A stretch of DNA of 37,999 nt from a virus. The stretch spans positions 1-37,999 of IMG/VR virus record IMGVR_UViG_3300008448_000256. One strand, 5' to 3'. The notes beneath the pieces are model-generated. The model ran no database searches, had not been told where the DNA came from, and saw nothing but the letters and a program-made list of their open reading frames with translations. Shown in pieces: positions 1 through 5,648 of the stretch (position 1 is its first letter; every line of letters starts with the position of its first letter). Made by a program: the position numbers and the translations under genes.

Positions 1-399
1 TGGGGATTTCTTCATCCCTGCGGCTACGTCAGCCAAGATGCGGTTTGCCCATGCTTTGTGATCGACCTTCTCAAAAGTCTTTGCCATCAAGCCGCCCAGC
101 ACCTTCGCGGCAATCTCTGGGTTGACCACAGGGGCAGGCAACATCACAGGCGCTTTGCTCGGTGCGCGTTGGCAGAGAGTGCGGAACTGTCGGGCGTTGG
201 GCACTGTGTCGGGCAGGTTCTTCAGTCCCCACAAAATGGCCTGCTTTGCATCGTCCGAGTGCATGAAGTCGCTCAGTGCGTAGCCCCAAGCGGTTTTCAC
301 ATCAGCGATAGGGGCAGTGCCTAGACTGCGCTCCCATGCTGCCCCGTAGGTAGCTCCAAGCACGTTAAAAACGTGGTCAACGGCTGCTGCTGCGCTCAT
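1..399 (-). CDS. Replication protein P-like, C-terminus beyond left edge (partial)
   Basis: Open reading frame of 133 codons with no stop before position 1, so the C-terminus lies outside the window. The ATG (399-397) overlaps the TGA of the upstream DUF1376 gene in an ATGA junction, indicating translational coupling. The protein begins MSAAAAVDHVFNVLGATYG and contains an NARQFRTLC stretch. Its place directly after an O-like initiator gene, and the short 'x-NxRQFRxLC' pattern, resemble helicase-loader or P-type replication proteins of lambdoid phages of Betaproteobacteria. The family call is inference from position and general pattern; no ATPase motif is visible in the part present. Confidence 0.75.
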   Translation of the reverse strand, partial: MSAAAAVDHVFNVLGATYGAAWERSLGTAPIADVKTAWGYALSDFMHSDDAKQAILWGLKNLPDTVPNARQFRTLCQRAPSKAPVMLPAPVVNPEIAAKVLGGLMAKTFEKVDHKAWANRILADVAAGMKKSP

Positions 400-1247
400 T
401 GTGTGATCTCCAAAAATGGGGGGGTTACGTCGATGACTTGGCCGTTCTGTTGCTCGGCCTTGATGCGGTCGGGGTGGGTGCGGTTGGTCATTTCTTCCCA
501 ACGTGCCCAGCCTGCTTCGCGCTCTTGTTGGGCAAAGGACTTCGCTTGTTTTGCAGGTGCGGCAGTGGTTGACTTTTCCGCTACCCAATGGGCCTTGAAT
601 GCAATCCAGCCACGGGCGCAGCACTCACGCAGCGCCGCTTCAAGTTCCCAGCCAGCCTTCTCAGCCTCGGCCTTGATGCCAGCCAATGCTGTCGGGGTGA
701 GCTTGGCTTTGCGGTCTTTGCGAAGTTGAACAAAGTCAGTCCACACGGAAAGATCAACGCCGTCAGGCGCGGCGACAGCCGGTGCTTTTGTATTTACTAC
801 CTTTGGTGTTGGTGTTGGTGTTGGTGTTGGTGTTGGTAGCTCAACGTCCGCTCGTTTTTCTTGAGCGTCCGTTGAACGTTCGCTGCTTGATTCGTTAGCG
901 TCCGTTGAGCGAACGTTTAACGACTTAGCTTTACGTGCGTTCACCGAAGCCTGAGCAGATGCGCGAGCCTTCGTTTGCTTGTCCTGCATACGTTCGATTT
1001 CAGACTCGCAGCGGTTGTGCATCCAGCCGCTTTCTGTGAGCGTGAAAAACTCGTTCAACACGGCTTCAACATCAGCAGCAAACGAACGCATACGCACCAG
1101 CTTTGCAGTGGTTTGAATGTCGGCAGGCAAAGAGCCTTCACGCAGGTAATACTGGTCAAGCAAGCGGCGATAAGCCAAGTCTTCCATTGGCTCTAGGTGC
1201 GCTGTGTGTGCAGCGTAATCACCCACATGGAAGGGGTAGTAGTTCAA
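396..1247 (-). CDS. DUF1376 (YdaU-like) replication initiator, O-like
   Basis: A 283-aa protein whose first 110 residues (MNYYPFHVGDYAAHT..., then AYRRLLDQYYLREG) match the DUF1376 pattern found at the replication locus of many prophages. A Ser/Thr/Pro-rich linker follows, with a Pro-Thr dipeptide run and a duplicated RSTDA segment. The C-terminal part (about 165-240) looks like a second small helical domain. The start is TTG, one base after the TAA of the upstream 54-aa gene, chosen because family members begin MNYYPFH. The linker DNA holds iteron-like repeats (see 842-920), so the gene may carry the phage origin as lambda O does. Initiator role is inferred from family and context. Confidence 0.85.
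   Translation of the reverse strand: MNYYPFHVGDYAAHTAHLEPMEDLAYRRLLDQYYLREGSLPADIQTTAKLVRMRSFAADVEAVLNEFFTLTESGWMHNRCESEIERMQDKQTKARASAQASVNARKAKSLNVRSTDANESSSERSTDAQEKRADVELPTPTPTPTPTPKVVNTKAPAVAAPDGVDLSVWTDFVQLRKDRKAKLTPTALAGIKAEAEKAGWELEAALRECCARGWIAFKAHWVAEKSTTAAPAKQAKSFAQQEREAGWARWEEMTNRTHPDRIKAEQQNGQVIDVTPPFLEITQ
803..838. repeat. Hexanucleotide microsatellite TTGGTG x5-6
   Basis: Five full TTGGTG units plus a partial sixth, encoding the (Pro-Thr)n run in the linker of the DUF1376 protein on the minus strand. Because the unit is six bases, slippage would change linker length without a frameshift. Confidence 0.9.
842..920. other. Candidate replication origin: iteron-like repeats inside the O-like gene
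   Basis: GCGTCCGTTGA occurs at about 865 and 898 with a degenerate copy (ACGTCCGCTCG) at about 844. GAACGTTCGCT (873-883) and AGCGAACGTTT (909-919) form an inverted repeat between the copies. The repeats lie in the low-complexity linker of an initiator-like gene, the same relation as lambda ori within gene O. That analogy is the basis for calling it an origin; the repeats themselves are directly visible. Confidence 0.45.
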
Positions 1248-1412
1248 TTACCGACCCCCGCGACGAATCTGATCTGCGCGGATGGCTGCATCAGGTGTGC
1301 TACGAGCAACATCTGAATAGCTGTTCACGCGCTTGGCGTCTTTCTTGATCTGCTCGGCAGACTTAGTGCGGCCAAGGTTGATGCCCTTGGCGGGTGCTGT
1401 AAATGCGTTCAT
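1248..1412 (-). CDS. Small basic hypothetical protein
   Basis: 54 aa starting MNAFTAPAKGINLGRTKSAEQ, rich in Lys/Arg/Ala with no recognised domain. The ATG at 1412 is two bases after the TAA of the CII-like gene, and its own TAA abuts the TTG of the DUF1376 gene, so it sits in a tight operon. The longer frame upstream overlaps the previous gene and is not used. Function unknown. Confidence 0.65.
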   Translation of the reverse strand: MNAFTAPAKGINLGRTKSAEQIKKDAKRVNSYSDVARSTPDAAIRADQIRRGGR

Positions 1413-1414
1413 GG

Positions 1415-1762
1415 TTAGGCTGCCTTGCGTTGAATGAGGGCTTCCAAGATGGTCAATTGCGCCTGTGCGTTCATCCACTGGGTCACAACACGGTTGCCCA
1501 TGGAAATGTCCCAAGCGTTGATAAATTCGGCTGGCAAGTTGCGGGGAATCTTGCGGCCTTGCGCGGTGACGTAATCACCAATGTGAGAGGCGCAGCAGCC
1601 GACTTCTTCAGCAATCAGGGCATTGCTCATGCGTGTGCGTGTGCGCAGCTCAAAAGACTTTTGGACGGCTTCGCGGTAGGTCTTGATGCCGGCGATAACC
1701 TCATCGGCTACAAACTTCGGGCCTTCATAGACCGTCAGCATGGGTAAGTTCATTTGAGCCAT
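1415..1762 (-). CDS. CII-like HTH transcription regulator (candidate)
   Basis: 115 aa from the ATG at 1762, preceded by an AAGGGGC ribosome binding site; the extra upstream codons overlap the intergenic hairpins and are rejected. The middle reads RMSNALIAEEVGCCASHIGDY, a helix-turn-helix-like segment resembling CII-type activators, and the gene occupies the cII position between cro and the replication genes. If it is CII-like it would activate repressor and integrase expression early in infection. The call rests on the HTH pattern plus position, not on strong sequence identity. Confidence 0.6.
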   Translation of the reverse strand: MAQMNLPMLTVYEGPKFVADEVIAGIKTYREAVQKSFELRTRTRMSNALIAEEVGCCASHIGDYVTAQGRKIPRNLPAEFINAWDISMGNRVVTQWMNAQAQLTILEALIQRKAA

Positions 1763-1790
1763 TTGTTGCCCCTTAGAAAAATACAATGGG

Positions 1791-1824
1791 TTCGCCAGTT
1801 GATTCGCCAATCGAATCGGGCGAA
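1791..1824. promoter_or_regulatory. Nested perfect inverted repeat between cro and cII-like gene
   Basis: TTCGCC(1791-1796), GATTCG(1801-1806), CGAATC(1812-1817), GGCGAA(1819-1824) form two nested perfect stems around a 5-base loop. It lies in the 99-base cro-cII intergenic leader next to a terminator-like hairpin. It could be an RNA hairpin acting with the terminator or a DNA operator. Confidence 0.6.
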
Positions 1825-1856
1825 AAATGAAGGCACTCACAAACGAAAGTGCCTTT
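1824..1856 (-). terminator. tR1-like intrinsic terminator after cro
   Basis: On the minus strand, AAGGCACT and AGTGCCTT (plus coordinates 1848-1855 and 1830-1837) form an 8-bp stem followed by CATTTTTC. It lies just after the cro stop codon and before the cII-like gene, the place of lambda tR1, implying that downstream replication genes need read-through. Confidence 0.65.
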
Positions 1857-1860
1857 CATG

Positions 1861-2067
1861 TCAGGACACGGAAACGGGGGATTGCTTCTTGGTGCGCTTG
1901 GGTTTTGCCGCCTTCAACCGCAGGCAAGCGCCATTGACTTGATCTGCCAAAGATTGAGGGAGTACTTCGGGCCACATGTAGATGGCCTGCACGGTTTGGT
2001 AGCCCATCGCTTCTTGCGCTTTCTTGGGCGTACCACCGAGCAATTCAATTGCGGTTTGTTTTTGCAT
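1861..2067 (-). CDS. cro: Cro-like repressor
   Basis: 68 aa beginning MQKQTAIELLGGTPKKAQEAMG, then YQTVQAIYMWPEVL: the compact HTH of Cro/YdaS-type proteins with the typical 'LLGG-T--KAAEA-GY-T-QAVYMWP' layout. It is divergent from the CI-like repressor across an operator-bearing interval. A TACAAT -10 element (2078-2073) lies only about 6 bases before the ATG, with TTGCAT 18 bases further upstream, so the transcript may be leaderless or nearly so; GAGG is too close to the ATG to be a normal ribosome binding site. Cro would repress the lysogenic promoter and tune early transcription. Confidence 0.85.
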   Translation of the reverse strand: MQKQTAIELLGGTPKKAQEAMGYQTVQAIYMWPEVLPQSLADQVNGACLRLKAAKPKRTKKQSPVSVS

Positions 2068-2074
2068 GCCTCAT

Positions 2075-2113
2075 TGTAATTCGAATTACAGGCATGATGC
2101 AATACAAATTACA
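2075..2113. promoter_or_regulatory. OR-like operator cluster between cro and repressor
   Basis: TGTAATTCGAATTACA (2075-2090) is a perfect 16-bp palindrome; TGCAATACAAATTACA (2098-2113) matches it at 13 of 16 positions. They overlap the cro promoter (-35 TTGCAT, -10 TACAAT on the minus strand) and the divergent repressor promoter (-35 TTACAG 2086-2091, -10 about 2109-2115). Related sites recur at 3231-3268. Binding by CI/Cro is inference. Confidence 0.8.
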
Positions 2114-2135
2114 AAAATAGTTGTACTCTGAAAAA

Positions 2136-2555
2136 ATGAGTACCTATGGCGAGCGCCTGAAAGAGGCAATGGCATACCGCAGCGCGCAAATTGGCCGCGA
2201 AGTCACCCGCATTGAGTTAGCAAATGCGGCAGGGTGTAGCCGCCAAAACATAGGAATGATCTTGACCGGCGCGCAGGGTGAAGATCAAAAGCTGTCTACT
2301 GAAAGACACGCAAAGGCAGCGGCCTACTTGAAAGTAGACGCAGACTGGTTGCTTGAAGGCAAAGGCTCGATGGAGCTTAAAAGCAACATGGCAAGCGAGC
2401 TATCAGAGCTGGCGCTTGGCCTTGGCGCACTGCTAGACAAAATACCAAGGACAGACCCTATCAAGCGCGCAAGGGCGCATGCAGCAGCGTGGGAGGCTAT
2501 ACGTAAAGAGCTGCCACCCGAAGACGCCAATCATCCAGCGCAGCCTGGCTATTGA
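2136..2555 (+). CDS. CI-like prophage repressor lacking a peptidase domain
   Basis: 139 aa from ATG 2136. Residues about 20-50 (REVTRIELANAAGCSRQNI) form an XRE-type helix-turn-helix, and LKVDADWLLEGKG at about 70 is the usual end of this N-terminal domain. The remaining 60 residues are helical and hydrophilic; there is no S24/LexA-type Ser-Lys protease domain, so RecA-stimulated self-cleavage is not possible from what is seen. It is divergent from cro with shared operators. Its 3' end is overlapped by a LexA-box-controlled gene on the other strand, which suggests induction through an antirepressor. The TTG-initiated longer frame is rejected. Confidence 0.85.
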   Translation: MSTYGERLKEAMAYRSAQIGREVTRIELANAAGCSRQNIGMILTGAQGEDQKLSTERHAKAAAYLKVDADWLLEGKGSMELKSNMASELSELALGLGALLDKIPRTDPIKRARAHAAAWEAIRKELPPEDANHPAQPGY

Positions 2556-2670
2556 AGTAGCAGACGATGCGACCAGCATTAGCGCAGCGCATGACTTCCT
2601 CTGCAATCTCTGCATCCGTCTCTGTAGTTCTTACCCTGAGTTCGGGTTTTTCGTTGTTATCGTTGTTCAT
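2497..2670 (-). CDS. Small SOS-controlled protein, candidate antirepressor
   Basis: 57 aa, MNNDNNEKPELRVRTTE..., ending DDWRLRVAALYV; acidic N-terminal half and a compact C-terminal half. The ATG (2670) follows GGGGCAAGA, a good ribosome binding site. A near-consensus LexA box lies 14 bases upstream of the start. Its last 59 bases overlap the 3' end of the CI-like gene on the opposite strand. Small LexA-regulated antirepressors that inactivate non-cleavable CI repressors are known in Salmonella Gifsy prophages; the role here is inferred from promoter, size and location, as no family is recognised by sequence. Confidence 0.6.
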   Translation of the reverse strand: MNNDNNEKPELRVRTTETDAEIAEEVMRCANAGRIVCYFNSQAALDDWRLRVAALYV

Positions 2671-2683
2671 TCTTGCCCCTTAA

Positions 2684-2703
2684 TACTGTGTATTTATACA
2701 GTG
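2684..2703. promoter_or_regulatory. LexA (SOS) box
   Basis: TACTGTGTATTTATACAGTG contains CTGT-N8-ACAG and agrees with the enterobacterial consensus at 17 of 20 positions. Candidate -10 hexamers for the minus-strand gene (TATAAA or TATTAA) lie inside or next to it; no strong -35 is visible. Confidence 0.85.
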
Positions 2704-2884
2704 TTTTGCAGGGCTTGTGCTGTCTTTTTGAGTCCATTTGAAAATCGCAAAAATCGGTAATCTGGCTTATCAAATTCAATGAATGCTGTATGCAAACACA
2801 GTGCAAGTGTTACGAAATGTATGAATAGGGGCAATCCCCCATTCGAGTGAATTTGACCGACCAGTCAACTAAAGGAAGTGTTCA

Positions 2885-3142
2885 ATGCAAGTAAGTGCTT
2901 CTGACTTCATCGCAATCATCATTGCCTTGGCTACTGGCTGTGTTGTAGCTGTCGGGCTGGCTTGGCGCTGGTATGTCAAACTCAGAGACTGCCAATCGCT
3001 TTTGGATAAGGCTCTGAAGGACTTGGAGTTGACCTCTGCTGAGTTGGCCGCGCTCAATGTAGCCGCGAACAGAATGAAGGCGTCCAAGTCGGATGGTTTC
3101 AACGACCCAATCAATTACCCGCCATCGCGCTACGTTGCCTAA
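2885..3142 (+). CDS. Small single-span membrane protein in rex position
   Basis: 85 aa starting MQVSASDFIAIIIALATGC; residues about 8-27 form one hydrophobic helix (FIAIIIALATGCVVAVGLAW), followed by a Lys/Leu-rich amphipathic segment. AAAGGAAGTG precedes the ATG. It lies downstream of the repressor on the same strand and upstream of a terminator and the second operator cluster, the place held by lambda rex genes, so expression in the lysogen and a role in excluding other phages are possible but unproven. Confidence 0.7.
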   Translation: MQVSASDFIAIIIALATGCVVAVGLAWRWYVKLRDCQSLLDKALKDLELTSAELAALNVAANRMKASKSDGFNDPINYPPSRYVA

Positions 3143-3164
3143 CCAGCTCATCCAGCATCTCCAT

Positions 3165-3188
3165 ACCGCCCACTGAGGCGGTTTTTTT
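3165..3188 (+). terminator. Intrinsic terminator ending the repressor-side transcripts
   Basis: ACCGCC (3165-3170), loop CACTGA, GGCGGT (3177-3182), then TTTTTT. It isolates the lysogenic genes from the early promoter just downstream. Confidence 0.9.
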
Positions 3189-3230
3189 ACGTCTGGATTG
3201 TAGGTATTTTCCCTTGGTTGTAAATATTTT

Positions 3231-3268
3231 TGTAATTCGTATTGTCTTTGCTTGTAATTTGATTTACA
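3231..3268. promoter_or_regulatory. OL-like operators at the rightward early promoter
   Basis: TGTAATTTGATTTACA (3253-3268) matches the palindrome at 2075-2090 at 14 of 16 positions; TGTAATTCGTATTGTC (3231-3246) shares its left half and part of the right. A further half-site TGTAAATA starts at 3219. These overlap a promoter for the plus-strand early operon. Confidence 0.75.
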
Positions 3269-3270
3269 CT
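3242..3270 (+). promoter_or_regulatory. Early promoter (PL-like)
   Basis: TTGTCT (3242-3247) as -35, 17-base spacer, TACACT (3265-3270) as -10. The operators overlap both hexamers, so repressor binding should block it. Transcription would start near 3277. Confidence 0.6.
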
Positions 3271-3276
3271 ACTTTC

Positions 3277-3584
3277 CATGCCGCAAACAAAGCAGCTAAC
3301 ACCGGAGTGATCGAGCTAGGTGTTCAACGTTCAGTCCTTCCGAGACTTCAAACGGAAACGGCGCAGCTTGGCCGGAGAAACAAGCAAAGGCGAAAGCCGA
3401 GTAGGGCCGGGGATGTACGTGTAAGGCGTCGTCTAGGTCGGTGGGTGCCCCCTACTTCATGCCGCAAGGCCGTATCAAACAACTCTGCGCAAAAACGCAG
3501 GGCGTGTGCCTTCGGGTGTGAAACACGCAATGAGCCGGAGCCGGTGACAACCGGGAGATGTCGGCCAGTCCCTTTACGGAGGGC
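3277..3584 (+). ncRNA. Highly structured early leader RNA (candidate)
   Basis: About 300 bases with no convincing gene but dense local hairpins: TTCCG/CGGAA (3338-3357), GCTTG/CAAGC (3366-3385), GGC-GAAA-GCC (3389-3398), GTGGG/CCC-TAC (3441-3455), GCC-GCAA-GGC (3461-3470), CTGCG/CGCAG (3485-3500), GCGTGT/ACACGC (3502-3528, with an inner UUCG loop), CCGGT/ACCGG (3541-3554), CCCT/AGGG (3570-3583). Two stems carry GNRA loops. It begins at the predicted early transcription start and ends at a terminator, so it is a leader or a free small RNA. It may act in antitermination like HK022 put RNA (speculative). Short frames exist (for example 34 codons from a GTG at 3320) but lack good ribosome binding sites. 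Confidence 0.5.
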
Positions 3585-3620
3585 ATTCAAAAGCGCATTC
3601 CAAAGAGTGCTTTTTTGAAT
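3585..3620 (+). terminator. Terminator after the leader RNA
   Basis: ATTCAAAAGC (3585-3594) ... GC-TTTTTT-GAAT (3609-3620), with an inner ATTC/GAGT stem around CAAA. A-rich on one side and T6 on the other, so it may work in both directions. It lies 20 bases before the HNH gene. Confidence 0.65.
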
Positions 3621-3639
3621 CAACCAAGGAGTAACCGTT

Positions 3640-4137
3640 GTGCGCAATGACCCATCAATTACATGTGAGCTGGTTAGGTCGATTTATGACTACGACCCTG
3701 ACACGGGAGCCTTTAGCTACAAGGCAAGCCGAGGCCGTATGTCTAAAGGCTCGATAGCTGGCACGGTAAAAAAAGGATATGGAGTCCTAGCCATAGGTGG
3801 GAAATTCTTTCAGGCATCTCGCGTGGCTTGGCTATACGTGCATGGGTCATGGCCAATAAATGACATAGACCACATCAACCACAACCCACTGGATAACAGG
3901 ATTGAAAACCTAAGAGACATATCGCATCAAGCAAATATGCACAACCAATCGCGGGTCAGGGCAAATAACACAACCGGCGTGGTGGGCGTCTATTACTTCG
4001 CAAGAAACAAGCGGTATCACGCACAAATAAACATCAAAGGGAAGCCTACCTATCTAGGCTCTTTTTTAAACATTGAGGATGCTGAAAAAGCTTACTTAAA
4101 GGCAAAAGAAACCTATCACGCAATACCTGCGCAATAA
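3640..4137 (+). CDS. HNH homing-type endonuclease with AP2 domain
   Basis: 165 aa. HNH core at about 75-92 (DIDHINHNPLDNRIENLR, with Asp77-His78 and Asn82/Asn90), followed by an AP2/ERF-type DNA-binding domain at about 112-158 (TTGVVGVYYFARNKRYHAQI...YLGSF). This arrangement is typical of free-standing phage HNH endonucleases that spread by cutting unoccupied alleles. The GTG start is set by AAGGAG eight bases upstream. It is more A+T-rich than its neighbours and has a terminator on each side, consistent with an inserted selfish gene. Confidence 0.9.
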   Translation: MRNDPSITCELVRSIYDYDPDTGAFSYKASRGRMSKGSIAGTVKKGYGVLAIGGKFFQASRVAWLYVHGSWPINDIDHINHNPLDNRIENLRDISHQANMHNQSRVRANNTTGVVGVYYFARNKRYHAQINIKGKPTYLGSFLNIEDAEKAYLKAKETYHAIPAQ

Positions 4138-4140
4138 AAG

Positions 4141-4172
4141 CACAAGCGCCGTGACAGGGGGCTTGTGTTTTT
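4141..4172 (+). terminator. Terminator after HNH gene
   Basis: CACAAGC (4141-4147) pairs with GCTTGTG (4161-4167) with GCC/GGG pairs inside the loop, followed by TTTTT. Confidence 0.85.
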
Positions 4173-4188
4173 AACCAAGGAGAGAGAA

Positions 4189-4458
4189 ATGGAAATCAAC
4201 CAGCAAAAGACGATCAAGGTGAATGCAAAGACATTGAGCATTTACTGCAAAATTCGCGACCGGTTCACCTACTCCATCAAAGATGAACAGGGCGAACCAA
4301 TCCACACCCAAGACCATGGCTATGTACCCGGCTTCATGCCCGGCGATCACTACGGCGATTACGTGATTCTTGACATTGATCTGGATACCGGCGTCGTAAC
4401 CAACTGGAAAAAGCCGAGCGCTGAACAGATTGAAGAAGCGATTAAGTCGGAAGACTAA
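4189..4458 (+). CDS. Hypothetical early protein
   Basis: 89 aa from ATG 4189, chosen because GGAGAGAG lies just before it. Acidic C-terminus; the motif PGDHYGDYVILDIDLDTG in the centre suggests a small beta-rich fold. No family recognised. It stands alone between two terminators in the early operon. Confidence 0.75.
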   Translation: MEINQQKTIKVNAKTLSIYCKIRDRFTYSIKDEQGEPIHTQDHGYVPGFMPGDHYGDYVILDIDLDTGVVTNWKKPSAEQIEEAIKSED

Positions 4459-4469
4459 CCCCCCTCCCC

Positions 4470-4522
4470 GCCCTTCCACAAGGGCAAATACCAAAGGCTC
4501 CACATCGGGGCCTTTTGTTTTT
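4470..4522 (+). terminator. Tandem hairpins ending in a terminator
   Basis: GCCCTT/AAGGGC (4470-4485), then AAAGGC (4493-4498) pairing with GCCTTT (4510-4515) and a following GTTTTT. It separates two early genes read in the same direction. Confidence 0.75.
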
Positions 4523-4536
4523 CAAGGAGCAACACC

Positions 4537-4905
4537 ATGCACTTAGACGCAATCGAACACGCCGACGACATTGGCGCAATGCAAGACGGCTTGCTTGCTC
4601 GGCAGATTGATGCAGAGCGACACGCAGCCGCAGAGATTCGTGAGCTGCTGACAAAGACGGTTCGCTTGATTGACCCCAAGCGACTGTCTCTCCCCTTCCC
4701 CGCAGATCGCAATGGAACAACGATTGTTTCCACGATTGGCATGGACGAGGCAATCAAAGACGCGCTGACCTACGGCGCACCGCTTGAAGCCTTTTTGAAG
4801 GTCTACGCCAAGAGCGATTGCCCCCTAGTGGCTGCTCTGCGCGAGGCGGTGGCAGTTGATTACATAGGCCGCAATGCGGCAGAAATTGGGAATGCAACGG
4901 TATGA
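4537..4905 (+). CDS. Hypothetical early protein
   Basis: 122 aa, MHLDAIEHADDIGAMQDG..., mostly helical, with CAAGGAGC as ribosome binding site. The last codons overlap the next gene by four bases (ATGA). No domain recognised. Confidence 0.75.
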   Translation: MHLDAIEHADDIGAMQDGLLARQIDAERHAAAEIRELLTKTVRLIDPKRLSLPFPADRNGTTIVSTIGMDEAIKDALTYGAPLEAFLKVYAKSDCPLVAALREAVAVDYIGRNAAEIGNATV

Positions 4906-5300
4906 CTACAGAAAAACAAAAGTGCAGCGAGATTGTGTGGCCTGCTGGCGCATTTCGAGGCCATCAATGCCACAACAGCGCAAAGGTTGAGCGCGACGGC
5001 AAGTGGTTTTGCGGAACGCACGACCCAGTAGCCGTCATCGAGAAGCGAGACAAGAAAAACGCTGAATTCAGAGCGGAAGTGGCTGCGCGCCAAAAACTGC
5101 AAGCGGAGGCCGCTGCAAAACGCAACGAGCAACAGCGCCGCGCCGCCTGCTTTCCTGAGCTTCTGGAGGCTCTCAAAGCCATCAAGGAGCGCCTTGATAC
5201 ATGCCACTTGCACGTTGTTGGCGGACATGAAGTCTTTGACAGCTTCTACACAGAGCTGATTGCAAACGCCATAGCAAAAGCAGAAGGAGAGCAGCAATGA
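4902..5300 (+). CDS. Hypothetical protein with Cys/His zinc-knuckle-like N-terminus
   Basis: 132 aa. Cys8, Cys23, Cys37 and His40 (FCGTHDP) could bind zinc; residues 45-90 are a charged coiled-coil-like helix rich in Ala/Lys/Glu; the tail is helical. It starts in an ATGA overlap and ends in another. Likely DNA- or protein-binding, but no function is assigned. Confidence 0.75.
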   Translation: MTTEKQKCSEIVWPAGAFRGHQCHNSAKVERDGKWFCGTHDPVAVIEKRDKKNAEFRAEVAARQKLQAEAAAKRNEQQRRAACFPELLEALKAIKERLDTCHLHVVGGHEVFDSFYTELIANAIAKAEGEQQ

Positions 5301-5455
5301 ACCAATACAAACGCAACTTTGACGAGTTCGGCAACCTGCGCGAGAACCACTCGCCGTGGACTTTGAGCGATCTAGCAGTAACCGCAATCGCTGTGCTGTG
5401 TGTTGCTTTGATGATGTCGGGCTATCTGCCTGAGATGCTGGGGGGATGGTTGTGA
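5297..5455 (+). CDS. Small single-span membrane protein
   Basis: 52 aa, MNQYKRNFDEFGNLRENH..., with one hydrophobic helix at about 25-44 (LAVTAIAVLCVALMMSGYL). The ATG overlaps the preceding TGA, and its own TGA overlaps the GTG of the next gene. Function unknown. Confidence 0.65.
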   Translation: MNQYKRNFDEFGNLRENHSPWTLSDLAVTAIAVLCVALMMSGYLPEMLGGWL

Positions 5456-5556
5456 ACGAGCGAATCACCAAGTTTCACACGAAATACAAGCTCTATCGGG
5501 CTAACGCATGGAGCTTCTACAGGTCGGTAGTAACTGCATGGAGGGCTAGCAAATGA
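5452..5556 (+). CDS. Micro-protein, 34 aa
   Basis: GTG start inside the previous gene's TTGTGA end; sequence VNERITKFHTKYKLYRAN then AWSFYRSVV. Basic and aromatic-rich. Supported mainly by exact stop-start coupling on both sides. Confidence 0.4.
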   Translation: MNERITKFHTKYKLYRANAWSFYRSVVTAWRASK

Positions 5557-5648
5557 CCCCCGCAATCCGCTTCTGTTTTCAGGTCTTCACGTTGTGCGTG
5601 TTTGGCCTTGGTTTTGTAGCTGGATGGATGTCGAAAGGATTGATATGA
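5553..5648 (+). CDS. Micro-membrane protein, 31 aa
   Basis: ATG overlapping the preceding TGA; one hydrophobic stretch (FQVFTLCVFGLGFVAGWM). Its ATATGA end holds the ATG of a further short frame. Small and unrecognised. Confidence 0.45.
   Translation: MTPAIRFCFQVFTLCVFGLGFVAGWMSKGLI

Noticed and set aside
842-920. CRISPR array
   Set aside because: The repeats are short, too few and lie within a coding linker; no spacer-repeat regularity and no cas genes in the window.
2479-2760. 93-codon plus-strand frame across the LexA box
   Set aside because: Antisense to the 57-aa gene, overlaps the repressor end in another frame, and runs through promoter sequence.
3214-3618. 134-codon plus-strand frame in the leader region
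   Set aside because: Starts inside the promoter/operator region and has an Arg-rich, low-quality composition; the region is better explained as structured RNA.
3277-3620. Group I intron or HEARO-type RNA next to the HNH gene
   Set aside because: No P/Q/R/S core elements are recognised, no split host gene is seen, and the HNH gene is an AP2-type homing endonuclease rather than IsrB/IscB-like.
3348-3647. 99-codon minus-strand frame across the leader
   Set aside because: Antisense to the early leader, no ribosome binding site, and it ends inside the hairpin-rich region.
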